Shown in pieces: positions 11,189 to 22,828 of a stretch of DNA of 64,000 bases (its first letter is position 1; each line of letters begins with the position of its first letter). The notes beneath the pieces were generated by a model that worked only from the letters and a program-made list of their open reading frames with translations, searched no databases and was not told where the DNA came from. The stretch is from Corallium rubrum (taxonomy: Eukaryota > Cnidaria > Anthozoa > Scleralcyonacea > Coralliidae). A program made the translations under genes and the position numbers. The stretch lies in contig OZ036008.1 of NCBI GenBank assembly GCA_964035015.1, positions 6,809,504-6,873,503 of the forward strand. The letters are read 5' to 3'.

Positions 11189-12060
11189 TGTATTTGGAAG
11201 AACACCTAAGATAATGAAAAATGGCTTTTACATGCCTTTCAAATCTTATCACATTCTTGAGTTATTGCGATTTGAGCAATGACGTCACACGTTGTATGTG
11301 GGAAAAACGGAAAATCAGTCACATCTTTGGATTGGTTTAAAGTGTATATGAAACTAAAATTAAGTTTGTCTTATTTGAAAGAACTCTTAAAATAATGGGG
11401 AATATCAATTTACAGCTTTTTCATAATTTACTTAGTTCTTGAGATATTTAGACTTATGTGATATTCAAATGAGATAACTTATGGTTCGTTTTTTTCTAAT
11501 TAACATATTCGAAAATGGCGAATATTTTTAAGATTATTGAACAAAATCACTCGAAACTTTGCATATTGCTACAGTTCATGCAACTAAACATGAAAGACAA
11601 GTTACAAGTGATTTTGATCAATAATCTTAAAACTATTCACGATTTTCGAATATGTTAATTAGAAAAAAAACGAACCATAAAGTTATCTCATTTGAATATC
11701 ACATAAGTCTAAATATCTCAAGAACTAAGTAAAATATGAAAAAGCTGTAAATTGATATTCCCCATTATTTTAAGAGTTCTTTCAAATAAGACAAACTAAA
11801 TTTTCGTTTCATATACACTTTAAATAAACTGAATCAAGGCTTGGTAATTTTCCTTTGGGGTATGGTCTGGTTACATCTGCAATGTGTGGTTTCGTGTAGT
11901 TAAACCAATCCAAAGATATGACTGATTTTCCGTTTTCTCCCACGTACAACGTGTGACGTCATTGTTCAAATTGCATAACCAATAACTCAAGAATGGGATA
12001 AGGATTTGACGGGCTTGTAAAAGCCATTTTTGATTATCTCAGGTGTTCTTCTAAATACAA
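11189..12060. mobile_element. Long foldback (inverted-repeat) element
   Basis: The two halves are inverted copies. Outer arms: ttgtatttggaagaacacct at 11189 and aggtgttcttctaaatacaa ending at 12060. Middle arms: aagtttgtcttatttgaaag and ctttcaaataagacaaact. Inner arms: aattaacatattcgaaaat and attttcgaatatgttaatt. Each arm is about 400 bp, with a short centre near 11560-11590. There is no open frame. A second copy is at 45029-45895, and shorter relatives are at 31022-31680 and, as one arm, at 16846-16960. Confidence 0.85.
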
Positions 12061-12354
12061 GAATTTTCTGCTGTAGGGTCTCCATATTGTAGTTACCACA
12101 TGCATCAGTTTCTCAACGCTTATTAAAGTAATGTACATTATTAATTAGTTTAAATATATCACATAATTATATTCATACGTCACTGGTCTTGATCAGCTGG
12201 CAGAACTCAACTTTATATTCTTAAATAACACTGGTAGGTTTATGTTCTTTCGACCTAAAGATATAAAATACAAAATTTCTATACATAAAGCTGAAGTTTG
12301 TTAATTAATCATCCGCAAACGATGTGGCCCTTTTCTAATTTCAATCCACCCTAG
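12061..12354. other. Non-coding spacer
   Basis: Unique-looking AT-rich sequence between the foldback and the polypyrimidine array, shared with block C (45896-46189). Confidence 0.5.
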
Positions 12355-15180
12355 CGATCAACTCTACTTCTCTCACTTTCCCTCCCTCTAAGCGCTCACT
12401 CTCTCTCACTCTCCAACTCTCACTTTAACTCTCTAACTCTCCAACTCTAACTCTCTCCAACTCTCACTCTCTCTAACTCTCTCTAACTCTCCAACTCTAA
12501 CTCTCTCTCTCTCTAACTCTCCAACTCTAACTCTCTCCAACTCTAACTCTCTCCAACTCTAACTCTCTCCAACTCTAACTCTCTCTAACTCTAACTCTCT
12601 CTAACTCTCTCTCTAACTCTCCAACTCTAACTCTCTCCAACTCTAACTCTCTCTAACTCTCCAACTCTAACTCTCTCTCACTCTCACTCTCCAACTCTAA
12701 CTCTCTCTCACTCTCCAACTCTAACTCTCTAACTCTCCAACTCTAACTCTCTAACTCTCCAACTCTAACTCTCTCTCCAACTCTCGCTCTCTCTAACTCT
12801 CTCTCACTCTCCAACTCTAACTCTCTCTCCAACTCTAACTCTCTCTCTAACTCTCCAACTCTAACTCTCTCCAACTCTAACTCTCTCTAACTCTCTCTAA
12901 CTCTCCAACTCTAACTCTCTCTCTAACTCTCCAACTCTAACTCTCTCTCTAACTCTCCAACTCTAACTCTCTCCAACTCTAACTCTCTCTAACTCTCCAA
13001 CTCTAACTCTCTCTCACTCTCCAACTCTAACTCTCTCTCACTCTCCAACTCTAACTCTCTCTCACTCTCCAACTCTAACTCTCTAACTCTCCAACTCTAA
13101 CTCTCTCTCACTCTCCAACTCTAACTCTCTAACTCTCCAACTCTAACTCTCTCTCACTCTCCAACTCTAACTCTCTCTCCAACTCTCACTCTCTCTAACT
13201 CTCTCTAACTCTCTCTAACTCCCCAACTCTAACTCTCTCTCACTCTCCAACTCAAACTCTCTCTCACTCTCCAACTCTAACTCTCTCTAACTCTCCAACT
13301 CTAACTCTCTCTCACTCTCTCTCACTCTCTAACTCTCCAACTCTAACTCTCTAACTCTAACTCTAACTCTCTCTCACTCTCCAACTCTAACTCTCTAACT
13401 CTCCAACTCTAACTCTCTCTCACTCTCCAACTCTAACTCTCTCTCCAACTCTAACTCTCTCTCCAACTCTAACTCTCTCTAACTCTCTCTTACTCTCTCT
13501 AACTCTCTCTAACTCTCTCTAACTCTCTCTAACTCTCCAACTCTAACTCTCTCTCACTCTCCAACTCTAACTCTCTCTCTCTCTAACTCTCCAACTCTAA
13601 CTCTCTCCAACTCTAACTCTCTCCAACTCTAACTCTCTCTAACTCTCCAACTCTAACTCTCTCTCTAACTCTCCAACTCTAACTCTCTCCAACTCTAACT
13701 CTCTCTAACTCTCCAACTCTAACTCTCTCTCACTCTCACTCTCCAACTCTAACTCTCTCTCACTCTCCAACTCTAACTCTCTCTAACTCTCTAACTCTCC
13801 AACTCTAACTCTCTCTCCAACTCTCCCTCTCTCTAACTCTCTCTCACTCTCCAACTCTAACTCTCTCTAACTCTCCAACTCTAACTCTCTCTAACTCTCC
13901 AACTCTAACTCTCTCTCACTCTCCAACTCTAACTCTCTCTCACTCTCACTCTCTAACTCTCCAACTCTAACTCTCTCCAACTCTAACTCTCCAACTCTAA
14001 CTCTCTCTCACTCTCCAACTCTAACTCTCTCTCACTCTCCAACTCTAACTCTCTAACTCTCCAACTCTAACTCTCTCTCACTCTCCAACTCTAACTCTAA
14101 CTCTCCAACTCTAACTCTCTCTCACTCTCCAACTCCAACTCTAACTCTCTCTCACTCTCCAACTCCAACTCTAACTCTCTAACTCTCCAACTCTAACTCT
14201 CTCTCACTCTCCAACTCTAACTCTCTCTCCAACTCTCACTCTCTCTAACTCTCTCTCTCACTCTCCAACTCTAACTCTCTCTCACTCTCCAACTCTCACT
14301 CTCCAACTCTAACTCTCTCTTACTCTCCAACTCTAACTCTCTCTCACTCTCCAACTCTAACTCTCTCTCACTCTCCAACTCTCACTCTCCAACTCTAACT
14401 CTCTCTAACTCTCCAACTCTAACTCTCTCTCACTCTCCAACTCTAACTCTCTCTCACTCTCTAACTCTCCAACTCTAACTCTCTCTCACTCTCCAACTCC
14501 AACTCTAACTCTCTCTCACTCTCCAACTCCAACTCTCTCTCCAACTCTCACTCTCTCTAACTCTCTCTCACTCTCCAACTCTAACTCTCTCTCACTCTCC
14601 AACTCTCACTCTCCAACTCTAACTCTCTCTAACTCTCCAACTCTAACTCTCTCTAACTCTCCAACTCTAACTCTCTCTCACTCTCCAACTCTAACTCTCT
14701 CTCACTCTCCAACTCTAACTCTCTCTCACTCTCCAACTCCAACTCTAACTCTCTAACTCTCCAACTCTCTCTCACTCTCCAACTCTAACTCTCTCTCCAA
14801 CTCTCACTCTCTCTAACTCTCTCTCACTCTCCAACTCTAACTCTCTCTCACTCTCCAACTCTCACTCTCCAACTCTAACTCTCTCTAACTCTCCAACTCT
14901 AACTCTCTCTAACTCTCCAACTCTAACTCTCTCTCACTCTCCAACTCTAACTCTCTCTCACTCTCACTCTCTAACTCTCCAACTCTAACTCTCTCCAACT
15001 CCAACTCTAACTCTCCAACTCTAACTCTCTCCAACTCTCACTCTAACTCTCTCTAGCTCTCCAACTCTAACTCTCTCTAACTCTCCAACTCTAACTCTCT
15101 CTAACTCTCCAACTCTAACTCTCTCTAACTCTCCAACTCTAACTCTCTCTAACCCTCCAACTCTAACTCTCATTTTCTAA
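12355..15180. repeat. 2.8 kb CTCTAACT/CTCCAACT polypyrimidine array
   Basis: Mixed blocks of CTCTAACT, CTCTCTCACT and CTCCAACT, often in a 24-base higher-order pattern (CTCTCCAACTCTAACTCTCT plus CTCA). One strand is almost G-free throughout. The block C counterpart (46190-47345) is only about 1.15 kb and more degenerate. Confidence 0.95.
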
Positions 15181-15413
15181 CTCTCTTTCTCTAATTCTCT
15201 CTCTAACCCTATAAACTCTCCCCACTAAACCTATACGAGTAATTAATAAGTAATAACTACATACTCGCTTTCTGAACGGTCTGTTTCCTCTGTTCGTTCT
15301 TCTTCAGAAATGAGCAGTGAAGGATCTATGAAAGAATTGCATCAGGCTTCGTTATAATCTTAAACCCAACCCAACTCGACTACGAATAAGCTCTGACCAC
15401 TATAACCTAATAT
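15181..15413. other. Non-coding spacer
   Basis: Matches 47971-48225. No gene is seen. Confidence 0.5.
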
Positions 15414-16330
15414 ACGCACGTAAAAACGCGCAAACTGTTGCAGACCTGCAAACAAGTTGTTACAGGCTGTTCCGACAGGCCGTCACCGTCATTTTTCGCA
15501 CTGGTTGTTCCCAGATTGTTGACAAGTCTGTACAGGTTAATAAACTGTTACCACTCTGCACTCAACAAGTTGTTAACAACCTTTTAGTTCACGATCACCT
15601 CCGGTTTGCTTTCTATTTCCTCCGCAGAGGCTTAGAGGGGACTGGAGAAGAGGGACACCTGGGGAACTTGTTGGGCGTTAGAGGAAAATAGGGACCACGA
15701 GAGGGAGAGGAGAAAAAATCTTTGCCCTTGCACGCGTGTCCTACGATTTTCCTCTAACGCCCAACAAGTTCCCCAGGTGTCCCTCTTCTCCAGGCCCCCT
15801 CTAAGCCTTTGTGGAGGAGAGAGGTTTTCTTTGATGTACCGCGGTTGTTTATTTTTAATAGTTACTCCCGACAAGTTAATGCCCCGGCAATTAACTTGAT
15901 TTATGCGTGGTTGGGAAAATTAGCTTTAATCCATGGTCACAAATGTGATAAAAGATTTATCATGGCGACCGAAGTGTTTTTAGACAATCGCTGTGATAAC
16001 GAACTCAGTAACTCAGTTTTCTTAAGCAACCTCGGTGATCTGTTGAGGTAATTAACCTATACGTAACAGACTTCAACAATCTGGAACAGCCAGTGCGAAC
16101 ACATGATGGTGACAGCCTGTCGCAACAGACTGTAACAACTTGTTTGCAAGTCTGTAACAGCTTGTGCGTTTTACGTGTGTACCACACTGCACTCAGCAAG
16201 TTGTTAACAGGTTGATGGTAAGAAGGTTGTAGCGGTTTGTTGAATGAACAGCATTGTTACAAGCATTGTTGCTACCAACCTGTCACGAACATTGTATCCT
16301 GTTAACAAGCTGTGAGATTTTCACGTGTGT
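15414..16330. mobile_element. Interrupted CTGTTAACA-rich element
   Basis: The left end (cgcacgtaaaaacgcgcaaa, to about 15590) and the right end (about 16060-16330, closing with gtgagattttcacgtgtgta) are the two parts of the element also seen at 2888-3229. The middle is foreign, including a 10-bp-TSD MITE at 15613-15822. Confidence 0.65.
15613..15822. mobile_element. MULE-like MITE, 210 bp, 10-bp target duplication
   Basis: Arms of about 75 bp: TTCCTCCGCAGAGGCTTAGA on the left and TCTAAGCCTTTGTGGAGGA on the right. Flanks are GGTTTGCTTT (15603-15612) and GGTTTTCTTT (15823-15832). Block C has the empty site, one copy of GGTTTGCTTT near 48407-48417. The CCTCCGCAGAGGC terminus is shared with the element inside the block B Kelch gene. 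A 10-bp duplication fits Mutator-like elements; that class call is an inference. Confidence 0.8.
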
Positions 16331-16530
16331 AACTGGACTGCGGGTGACCTACATCAACGACTGACAAAAGGTGTCCAATCCAATCCAAGATGGCGGTTTA
16401 TGAGTCCCTCTTTGGGCACGAGCCCATTCTTCTACGGCCCTCAAGACTTCTACAAGCCCTGCCTCGGCTTTTGGGAGCATCCAATCACTAACTTCCCTCA
16501 TGTCATGGTATTACTTATAACTAACCATGA

Positions 16531-18139
16531 TCAAAAGCAACACAAACCTTCTGTGGAACGAGTGGGACTTAAAGGATGACTACCACATGAAGTATCAAGC
16601 TCAGAATCTGTGTCCAGAAAAGCGCGTAATGGTGACATGTGAAAAATAGAATCAATATTTTCTGAGCCTTCTACAAGAGATGAAGGTAAACTGGCGTATT
16701 CATCGTCGTCGTCGCTGTCGCTGAGGGCAAGCTGTTGACGAAGCTTCACCAGTTCTTTACTTGGTGGTAAGTTCAGAGGATCTAATAAAATATGCACAAG
16801 ATATAAATACAAATATAAATGCTGCAATCCAAACGGAGGCATACGTTAAAGTGCATATGACACAAAAATTAAGTTTGTCTTATTTAAAAGAGCACTTAAA
16901 ACGACAGAGTAACATATTTTGCAGTTTTTGGTTTCCTCGCTTAGTTTTTTTGAGATATTTCAGTTTGTTTGAAGTTTTATATATTATTTATGTTGAACCT
17001 GTGTTTTGTTTGCTTGACCTCCCAGGATTGTTTGCAACAGACAAAGACGATGCTCCCGGTGCGGGAGACATCAGAAGAGTTGCGCTGGACGATGCACCAT
17101 TGTTGCCGTTGCTACTGTTGTTGTTGCCACTGTATCTGGACTTAGAAGACGAAGCCTTGACTCTTTTCATCTCAGCCAAGAGCTGGGACGTCCACTGGAG
17201 GCCTGGGAAGAAGAAAATATTAAATTTTAGCTGTTGTGAACAATGTTGTACTGTCAACTGTGAACAATGTTGTACTGTCAACTGTGAACAATGTTGTGTT
17301 GTCAACTGTGAACAATGTTGTACTGTCAACATGTGAACAATGTTGTGTTGTCAACTATGAACAATGTTGTGTTGCCAACTGTGAACAATGTTGTGATGTC
17401 AATTGTGAACAATGTTGTGTTGTCAACTATGAACAATGTTGTACTGTCAACATGTGAACAATGTTGTGTTGTCAACTGTGAACAATGTTGTGATGTCAAC
17501 TGTGAACGATGTTGTGCTATCAATTGTGAACAATTTTGTGTTGCCAACTATGAACAATGTTGTGCTGTCAACTGTGAGCAATGTTGTGCTGTCAACTGTA
17601 AACAATGTTGTGTTGTCAACAATGAATAATGTTGCGCTGTCAACTGTAAACAATGTTGTATTGTCAAATGTGAACAATTTTGTGCTGTCAACTGTAAACA
17701 ATGTTGTGCTGTACAATGTTGTGCTGTACAATGTTGTGCTGTCAACTGTGAACAATGTTGTGCTGTCAACTGTAAACAATGTTGTGCTGTCAACTGTGTA
17801 CAATGTTGTGCTGTCAACTGTAAACAATTTTGTGCTGTCAACTGTGAACAATGTTGTGGTGTCAACTGCGAACAATGTTGTGCTGTCAACTGTGAACAAT
17901 GTTGTTCTGCCAACTGTAAACAAAGTTGTGCTGTCAACTGTAAACAATGTTGTGCATGTTGTGTCAACTGTGAACAAAGAAATATTGAATACATATGATT
18001 ATACACATATTATATTATATACATGTATTACAACTTATTATACATATTTATCTTCAAAACCATACCTTCTTTGCTCAGGTTGCTTGAAGAGGTCTTTTTC
18101 CCAGGACTTTTTGGTTTATTTTCATGCCCACCTGGAGAA
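16531..18139 (-). pseudogene. Truncated duplicate of the acidic-protein gene: last three exons only
   Basis: Exons on the minus strand are 18066-18139, 16999-17202 and 16531-16781, each exactly the length of its counterpart in the full gene (74, 204 and 251 bp), with the same GT-AG borders and phases. Coding differences from the full copy are few (for example SKSRYSGNNN against SKTRYSGNNN, and HPLSPTRS against HPLSPIRS), and no frame is broken. The upstream exons are missing because the duplication ends at 18261. I call it a pseudogene for lack of a 5' end; use as a 3' exon by another promoter cannot be excluded. The 24-bp array occupies the second intron position. Confidence 0.75.
17221..17978. 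repeat. 24-bp intronic minisatellite, short version
   Basis: About 31 units of AACAATGTTGTGCTGTCAAC plus TGTG. It lies inside the intron between the 74-bp and 204-bp exons. The unit length is a multiple of three and the unit has few stops, so long frames appear in most reading phases on both strands (VNCEQCCA, LSTVNNVV, QLTAQHCS); none is a gene. Confidence 0.95.
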
Positions 18140-18206
18140 CTAAAAATTTTGTCTAGTAAGAACTAGTAACAAAACTGTAAACAGTCATTTAATTGCTAAA
18201 ACCCTT

Positions 18207-18261
18207 GTGAGGGGTGTTGGTGGCACAGTGGTTAGGGCATGTGCCTTTCATCTCTGCGACC
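18207..18261 (+). mobile_element. Head of a tRNA-derived SINE, truncated
   Basis: TGGTGGCACAGTGGTTAGGG resembles a tRNA D-arm/A box. The full element is at 53787-54025; here only about 55 bases remain before block homology ends. Confidence 0.6.
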
Positions 18262-19124
18262 AAGGTTTAGGCAAAATAGGAGATAAGCGCATGAGGAGCC
18301 GTGCACACTTTTCATTGTATGCAATTAAAATCTTTCATAATCACAAGCCAGATCACAGATGTGGCGCAGGCTTAAGAGTATTGTTGTATGTTAAAAAAAT
18401 CATTACTAATTCATCAGGAAAACACAAAGAAAAATCATAACCGTATCGTGGTTTTATATGTGATAAAACATTCTCCTGATTTACATAAACTTTAGCTTTG
18501 ATTTTCTCACCTTAGACAACGTTATTTTTCAAAATTACTACGCCAATGAACTTACCAAATGGTGATCGTTTTTAAAGCCATTCAAAACACTTGCAGAACG
18601 TGTTTTATCAGATCTAAAACACTCGGCTTTGCTTCGTGTTTTATATCTGATAAAACACGCCTGCTCATGTTTTAAATATTACTTCAACCATCACTAATCT
18701 CAATGTAGGGCAAAGTGAAAGGTGGTAAACAGAGTAAAATGTGAGTCCACGTTTCTCTCTGACGAAGGGCCTTCACTCGAAACGTTGGAAACTACGTTCA
18801 CTAATTTCGGCAGTACTCAAACCTTACTAGATTTTACTCAATATGAGATGTTTTGGTGTGTAGTATCGCTGTATATTTTTACGAGTTGTGCCATATTTTG
18901 ACGAGCCCGCAGGGCGAGTCAAAATACAAACAACGAGTAAAAATATACAGCGATACTACACACCAAAACACCTAATAAGAGATTTAATATACAACTGCTC
19001 TGATCAACAATTTTTTATGGATATGCAATTTTTGATCAACAATTTTTTTATCGCTGTATATTTGTATTCATTTTTAGCGTTATTTGGACAGTTTTTAATG
19101 CAGTTGTATAATAATACTCAATAT
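18262..19124. other. Non-coding, with a long palindrome at 18849-18970
   Basis: The arms tgttttggtgtgtagtatcg and cgatactacacaccaaaaca continue inwards through ctgtatatttttacg, giving a near-perfect hairpin with a short centre. A second, looser hairpin (gtgttttatcagatctaaaa with tatctgataaaacac) lies at 18600-18660. No gene is seen. Confidence 0.65.
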
Positions 19125-19567
19125 TAGAGGTGAGCCGATCATCGGCAAAACATCAGCAGAGCCGATTAACGGCTAGTTTTTCTCACAATCGGCCATCAGC
19201 CGATTGTCTTTCACCATCGGATCGGCTCTCTCGTGACTCTCATCCTCGTATTTCTGCTCTCTCGTCCTCGTTTATCATAGCCTGTGTACAGCCGCAACCC
19301 TCCTGTCAAAATCGGGGAGCGAGCGTCTGTGGTACGGCATCAATAATTGCGTCAATAAACTGTTTTGTTGCGCTCAAAATACGAGAATTGGTTTGATGAC
19401 TTCCTCTCATTGCAAAACTTGAGATGAATAAAACGACAAAATGAGAGCCCTGAGCATCAGGTTAGCAAACACCGGTTTTGCTGATTAATCGGCCGATGGT
19501 GGGGAAATATCGACTCTTAACAATCAGTATCGGCAATCAGCTTTTTTTTAACATCGGCTCACCTCTA
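19125..19567. mobile_element. hAT-like MITE, 443 bp, TSD CTCAATAT
   Basis: The termini are TAGAGGTGAGCCGATC and its complement at 19552-19567. An exact 8-bp duplication CTCAATAT is at 19117-19124 and 19568-19575. A second member lies inverted at 22402-22820. The terminus resembles that of the 4113 element (TAGGGATGAGCCGAT). Confidence 0.9.
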
Positions 19568-20137
19568 CTCAATATAACTATAGATGCTGACGTGATCACT
19601 AGGTAAGATGGTGGCCACTGGAATGAAATTTTTGACTGCTGGCCATAGGGAATAGGCTCAATCTCCAGGCGTTTCTCGGCCCCCGGCATTTACCTCCCCC
19701 AAAATTACAGCTGGACTCGTGAGCCTGTCCATTGTCGATTTGCACTAATCATAAACGTGCCTGCACATTTTCAGCAGGCATATATTAATGGGATGATTGG
19801 AATTATTGAATGAATTACCCCGAAAGTTCAAAATGACGATCAATAGAGTGCTGATGAGTGAAGCATACAATCACGTTTTAGAAACGTTTAAGATTGATTG
19901 TCAAATAAAATATTTACAACAGGAAGCTCCAGAGAAATGGTTAACAGCCAAGATATTTTTGTGTTTTAGCCTACAGGATTGGAAAAGTCACTTATACTTC
20001 AGTTAGCTTCTATGGCTTGTGCTATCGTGAAATTAATTTATGCAAACGTCACAGACACGATTGGGGGTTCACGCATCCAGCCATCTCTTTCAGGGGAGAT
20101 ATCCAACCCATGCTAACATGTAATTCGAGATACAAAC
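19568..20137. other. No recognised feature (intron-like)
   Basis: Lies on the 3' side of the TP53I13-like exon on the minus strand. A 69-residue plus-strand frame at 19797 has no recognisable character. I could not find the next exon of the TP53I13-like gene here. Confidence 0.4.
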
Positions 20138-20266
20138 CTGTGTGATGTCAAGATGCTCGTATGGTGTGATTATGTGATGTCGCATGCATTTTCTCGCAAT
20201 GTTTCGTAGTTTGGCGATGTTCTCTTCACTTGTGCAAGGATGGTAGAGAAATGCCACAGCACCATG
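20138..20266 (-). CDS. TP53I13-like (DUF3105-type) exon, 43 codons
   Basis: On the minus strand a CCAAAG acceptor and a CAG/GTTTGT donor bound 129 bp, phase 0 at both ends. The translation contains GAVAFLYHPC, then a helix-like stretch with CMRHHIITPY, ending in LDITQ. This matches the pattern I recall for TP53I13 (tumor protein p53-inducible protein 13), where an FLYHPC motif is followed about 20 residues later by a LTP segment and then a WG segment in the next part. Here the exon stops before the WG part. The signal-peptide exon at 23683-23883 also ends in phase 0 and could be its first exon. The assignment rests on one exon. Confidence 0.6.
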
Positions 20267-20346
20267 CTTTGGAAATGAAAAGAAAAAAAATACAATAATA
20301 GGTTAAAAAGGACAAAAAAATACAATTGTAGTTTACCTAGGAAAAC

Positions 20347-20513
<167 letters not shown>

Positions 20514-20583
20514 GAACGTAGGAGTCTATTAACGTTTTGAGCGAAGGCCCTTCGTCAGAGAGAAACGTGAAACCAATCATGCA

Positions 20584-21140
20584 ACCAACCAACCAGTCAT
20601 GCACCAGCCAGTCAGCCACAGGTCATCAATCACCATACAACCAATCACCATACAACCAATCCAACCAACCAACCAACCAACCAACCAACTAACTAACTAA
20701 CCAAACCAATCCAATCATTGCAACCAACCAATTGTGCAACCAGCCAGCCAACCAATCAACCAACCAACTATAAACCAACAATGCAAACCAACCAACCATA
20801 CAACCAAACAACCCAACATGTAACCAGCCAGGTAACCAACCAATCATGCAACCAGCCAGTCAACTAACCATACAACTAATCCAACCAACCAACCAACCAA
20901 CCAACCAACCAACCAACCAACCAACCAACCAACCAATCAACCAACCAACTAACAACACAACCAATCCAATCAATCAACCAATCAACCAACCAATCATGCA
21001 ACCAGCCAGCCAACAATCAACCAACTAACTAACCAACAATGCAAACAACCAACCATGCAATCAAACAACCAAACATGTAACCAACCAACCATGTAACCAA
21101 CCAACTAACCATGCAACCAAAAAATCAACCAACCAACAAT
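20584..21140. repeat. Degenerate (CCAA)n tract
   Basis: AACC/CCAA-based repeat with interspersed atgcaacc and tgtaacca variants, purest at 20880-20935. Confidence 0.9.
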
Positions 21141-21645
21141 ATTCATCAGGGTTTGAAATAGCAGCTGGCGATAGCCAGCAGTTTTAGGATGTTGCCGGCA
21201 GTTATTTGGACATATGTCCAGAATGTAACTTTGCTGCTTGGGAAACAGCCAGCAAAAATTTTGACCTACAAAATTAGGCATATTTTCTGAACATTATTTT
21301 GAACCCTGTTCATGCTTGCTTAGAAACAGATATGATTGTACTGTACATACTTACATCAGAATCAGTATAGTAAACATAAACGCTTTGTTAGAATGATGTG
21401 CCTAAAAAATATGAAAACATTTAGCATTCTCTGACCATTATTTGGAGTTTTTCCTAAATTTTCTCAAAATACTTATAGTTGATCTGCTTGTTAAAAATTC
21501 CAACCAAAAAAAATTTTATTCTCACCTTTGAACTTTTTAATTTTATATTACTACAGTTCCAGTACGTCCTATTAATATATACAGTTGGATACAAAGAAGG
21601 TACCTATGAATTAAATACAATTAAAAACACTTCACTAATCAGATC
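21141..21645. other. No recognised feature
   Basis: AT-rich; only incidental frames. Confidence 0.4.
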
Positions 21646-22186
21646 TACCGTATTTTCTGGGTGATAACCAGCATGGTGTATAACCCGCACAGCAACAAAA
21701 ATGTCACTTTTGGAAAAATAAATCAGCGTACAGTATTACCTGCATGATCAGATAACCCGCAGCTGCTAATAATAGGTTTGGGCAAGAGAGCACGCCAGAC
21801 TGACTTGTATTTCTTCTTTGTTCAGTGTTCCTTCATTTATATTCAGCCATTTTGAATAATGCGGTATATATCATTAGTGTATCACAGGTGCGGGCTACGG
21901 GGCCGAAGGAAACCCGAGCGTGTTCCGAAAATGAAATAACTGAATATACCGCATTATTCAAAATGGCTAGTCTGGTGTGCTCCCTTGGTTTGGGACCACA
22001 AAATTTTAAAAAAGTACAGTACCAGTAGTTGAAAGATGAAAGTAGAAATTTGTGGTCTCTGGTCTTCGTGATGGCATTGTCTTAAGAATTCAACAGATTA
22101 CCCACACCACCCTATTACCCGCACTAATTATGTTTCCTAGCAAAATTAAGAGATAACCCACAGGTTATCACCCAGAAAATAAGGTA
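21646..22186. mobile_element. TIR element with an internal palindrome
   Basis: The ends TACCGTATTTTCTGGGTGAT and ATCACCCAGAAAATAAGGTA are inverted. Inside, a second hairpin (ccattttgaataatgcggta and taccgcattattcaaaatgg, 21850-21966) looks like a nested element. No coding capacity. Confidence 0.75.
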
Positions 22187-22401
22187 CGTATATTTCTTTT
22201 ATTTTGCTACAAACTGGATAGTGGGACATACATGTAGAAGGGCCATTTACACACAAGCTACTTTAGACTGTGTTCCAACTGAGGCCTGTGCCTGGGTCTT
22301 AATATTTGGCTAGGATGAAAAACATGTTTATTTTCACTTGTGAGTAGCTGCGAATGGCAAATAGAGCGAAGAATAGCTATGAGCAGGCATTTCATTAGAA
22401 G

Positions 22402-22820
22402 TAGAGGTGAGCCGATGTTAAAAAAAGCCAATTGCCGATACCGATTGTTAAGAGCTGATATTTTCCAACTATCGGCTGACTAATCGGCAAAACCGATGTT
22501 TGCTAACCCGATGCTCAGTGCTCCCGTTTTGTCGTTTTATTCATCTCAAGTTTTGCAATAAGAGGAAGTCATCAAGCCAATTCTTGTATTTTAAGCACAA
22601 ACCAATTTTGTAACGTGACCGAGAATGCGATTATTGACGCTGTACCACGGACGCTCGCTTCCTGATTTTGACAGGAAGGACAAGAGAGCAGAAATACGAG
22701 TACGAGAGTCACGAGACAGCCAATCCGATGGTGAAAGACAATTGGCCAATGGCTGATTGTGTGAAAAACTAGCTGTTAATCGGCTCTGCCGATGTTTTGC
22801 CAATGATCGGCTCACCTCTA
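22402..22820. mobile_element. hAT-like MITE, 419 bp, TSD ATTAGAAG
   Basis: Same family as 19125-19567 in the opposite orientation: TAGAGGTGAGCCGATG on the left and its complement on the right, with an exact duplication ATTAGAAG at 22394-22401 and 22821-22828. Confidence 0.9.
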
Positions 22821-22828
22821 ATTAGAAG

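Larger units (their letters stand above)
2483..18261. repeat. Paralogous block A
   Basis: The left part (2483-8335) is nearly identical to 24349-29288 over the Kelch gene and its 3' flank. The part from about 3682 to 18261 matches 35277-53841 in the same order and orientation: Kelch gene, promoter flank, GGT-rich stretch, foldback element, CTCTAACT array, CTGTTAACA-rich element, three exons of a second gene with a 24-bp array, and a SINE head. Homology to C stops inside the SINE at 18261/53841. The blocks differ by discrete insertions, which are listed separately. Confidence 0.85.

Noticed and set aside
12355-15180. CRISPR-like or regularly spaced repeat array
   Set aside because: No constant repeat with unique spacers; it is a simple pyrimidine satellite in a eukaryotic genome.
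19130-19396. 88-residue plus frame and its counterpart at 22591-22815
   Set aside because: Both lie in the two copies of the same non-autonomous hAT-like MITE and have no transposase motif.
16531-20266. Fusion transcript of the TP53I13-like exon with the truncated gene copy in block A
   Set aside because: 20138-20266 ends in phase 0 while the 74-bp exon at 18066-18139 needs phase 2, so direct splicing would shift the frame.
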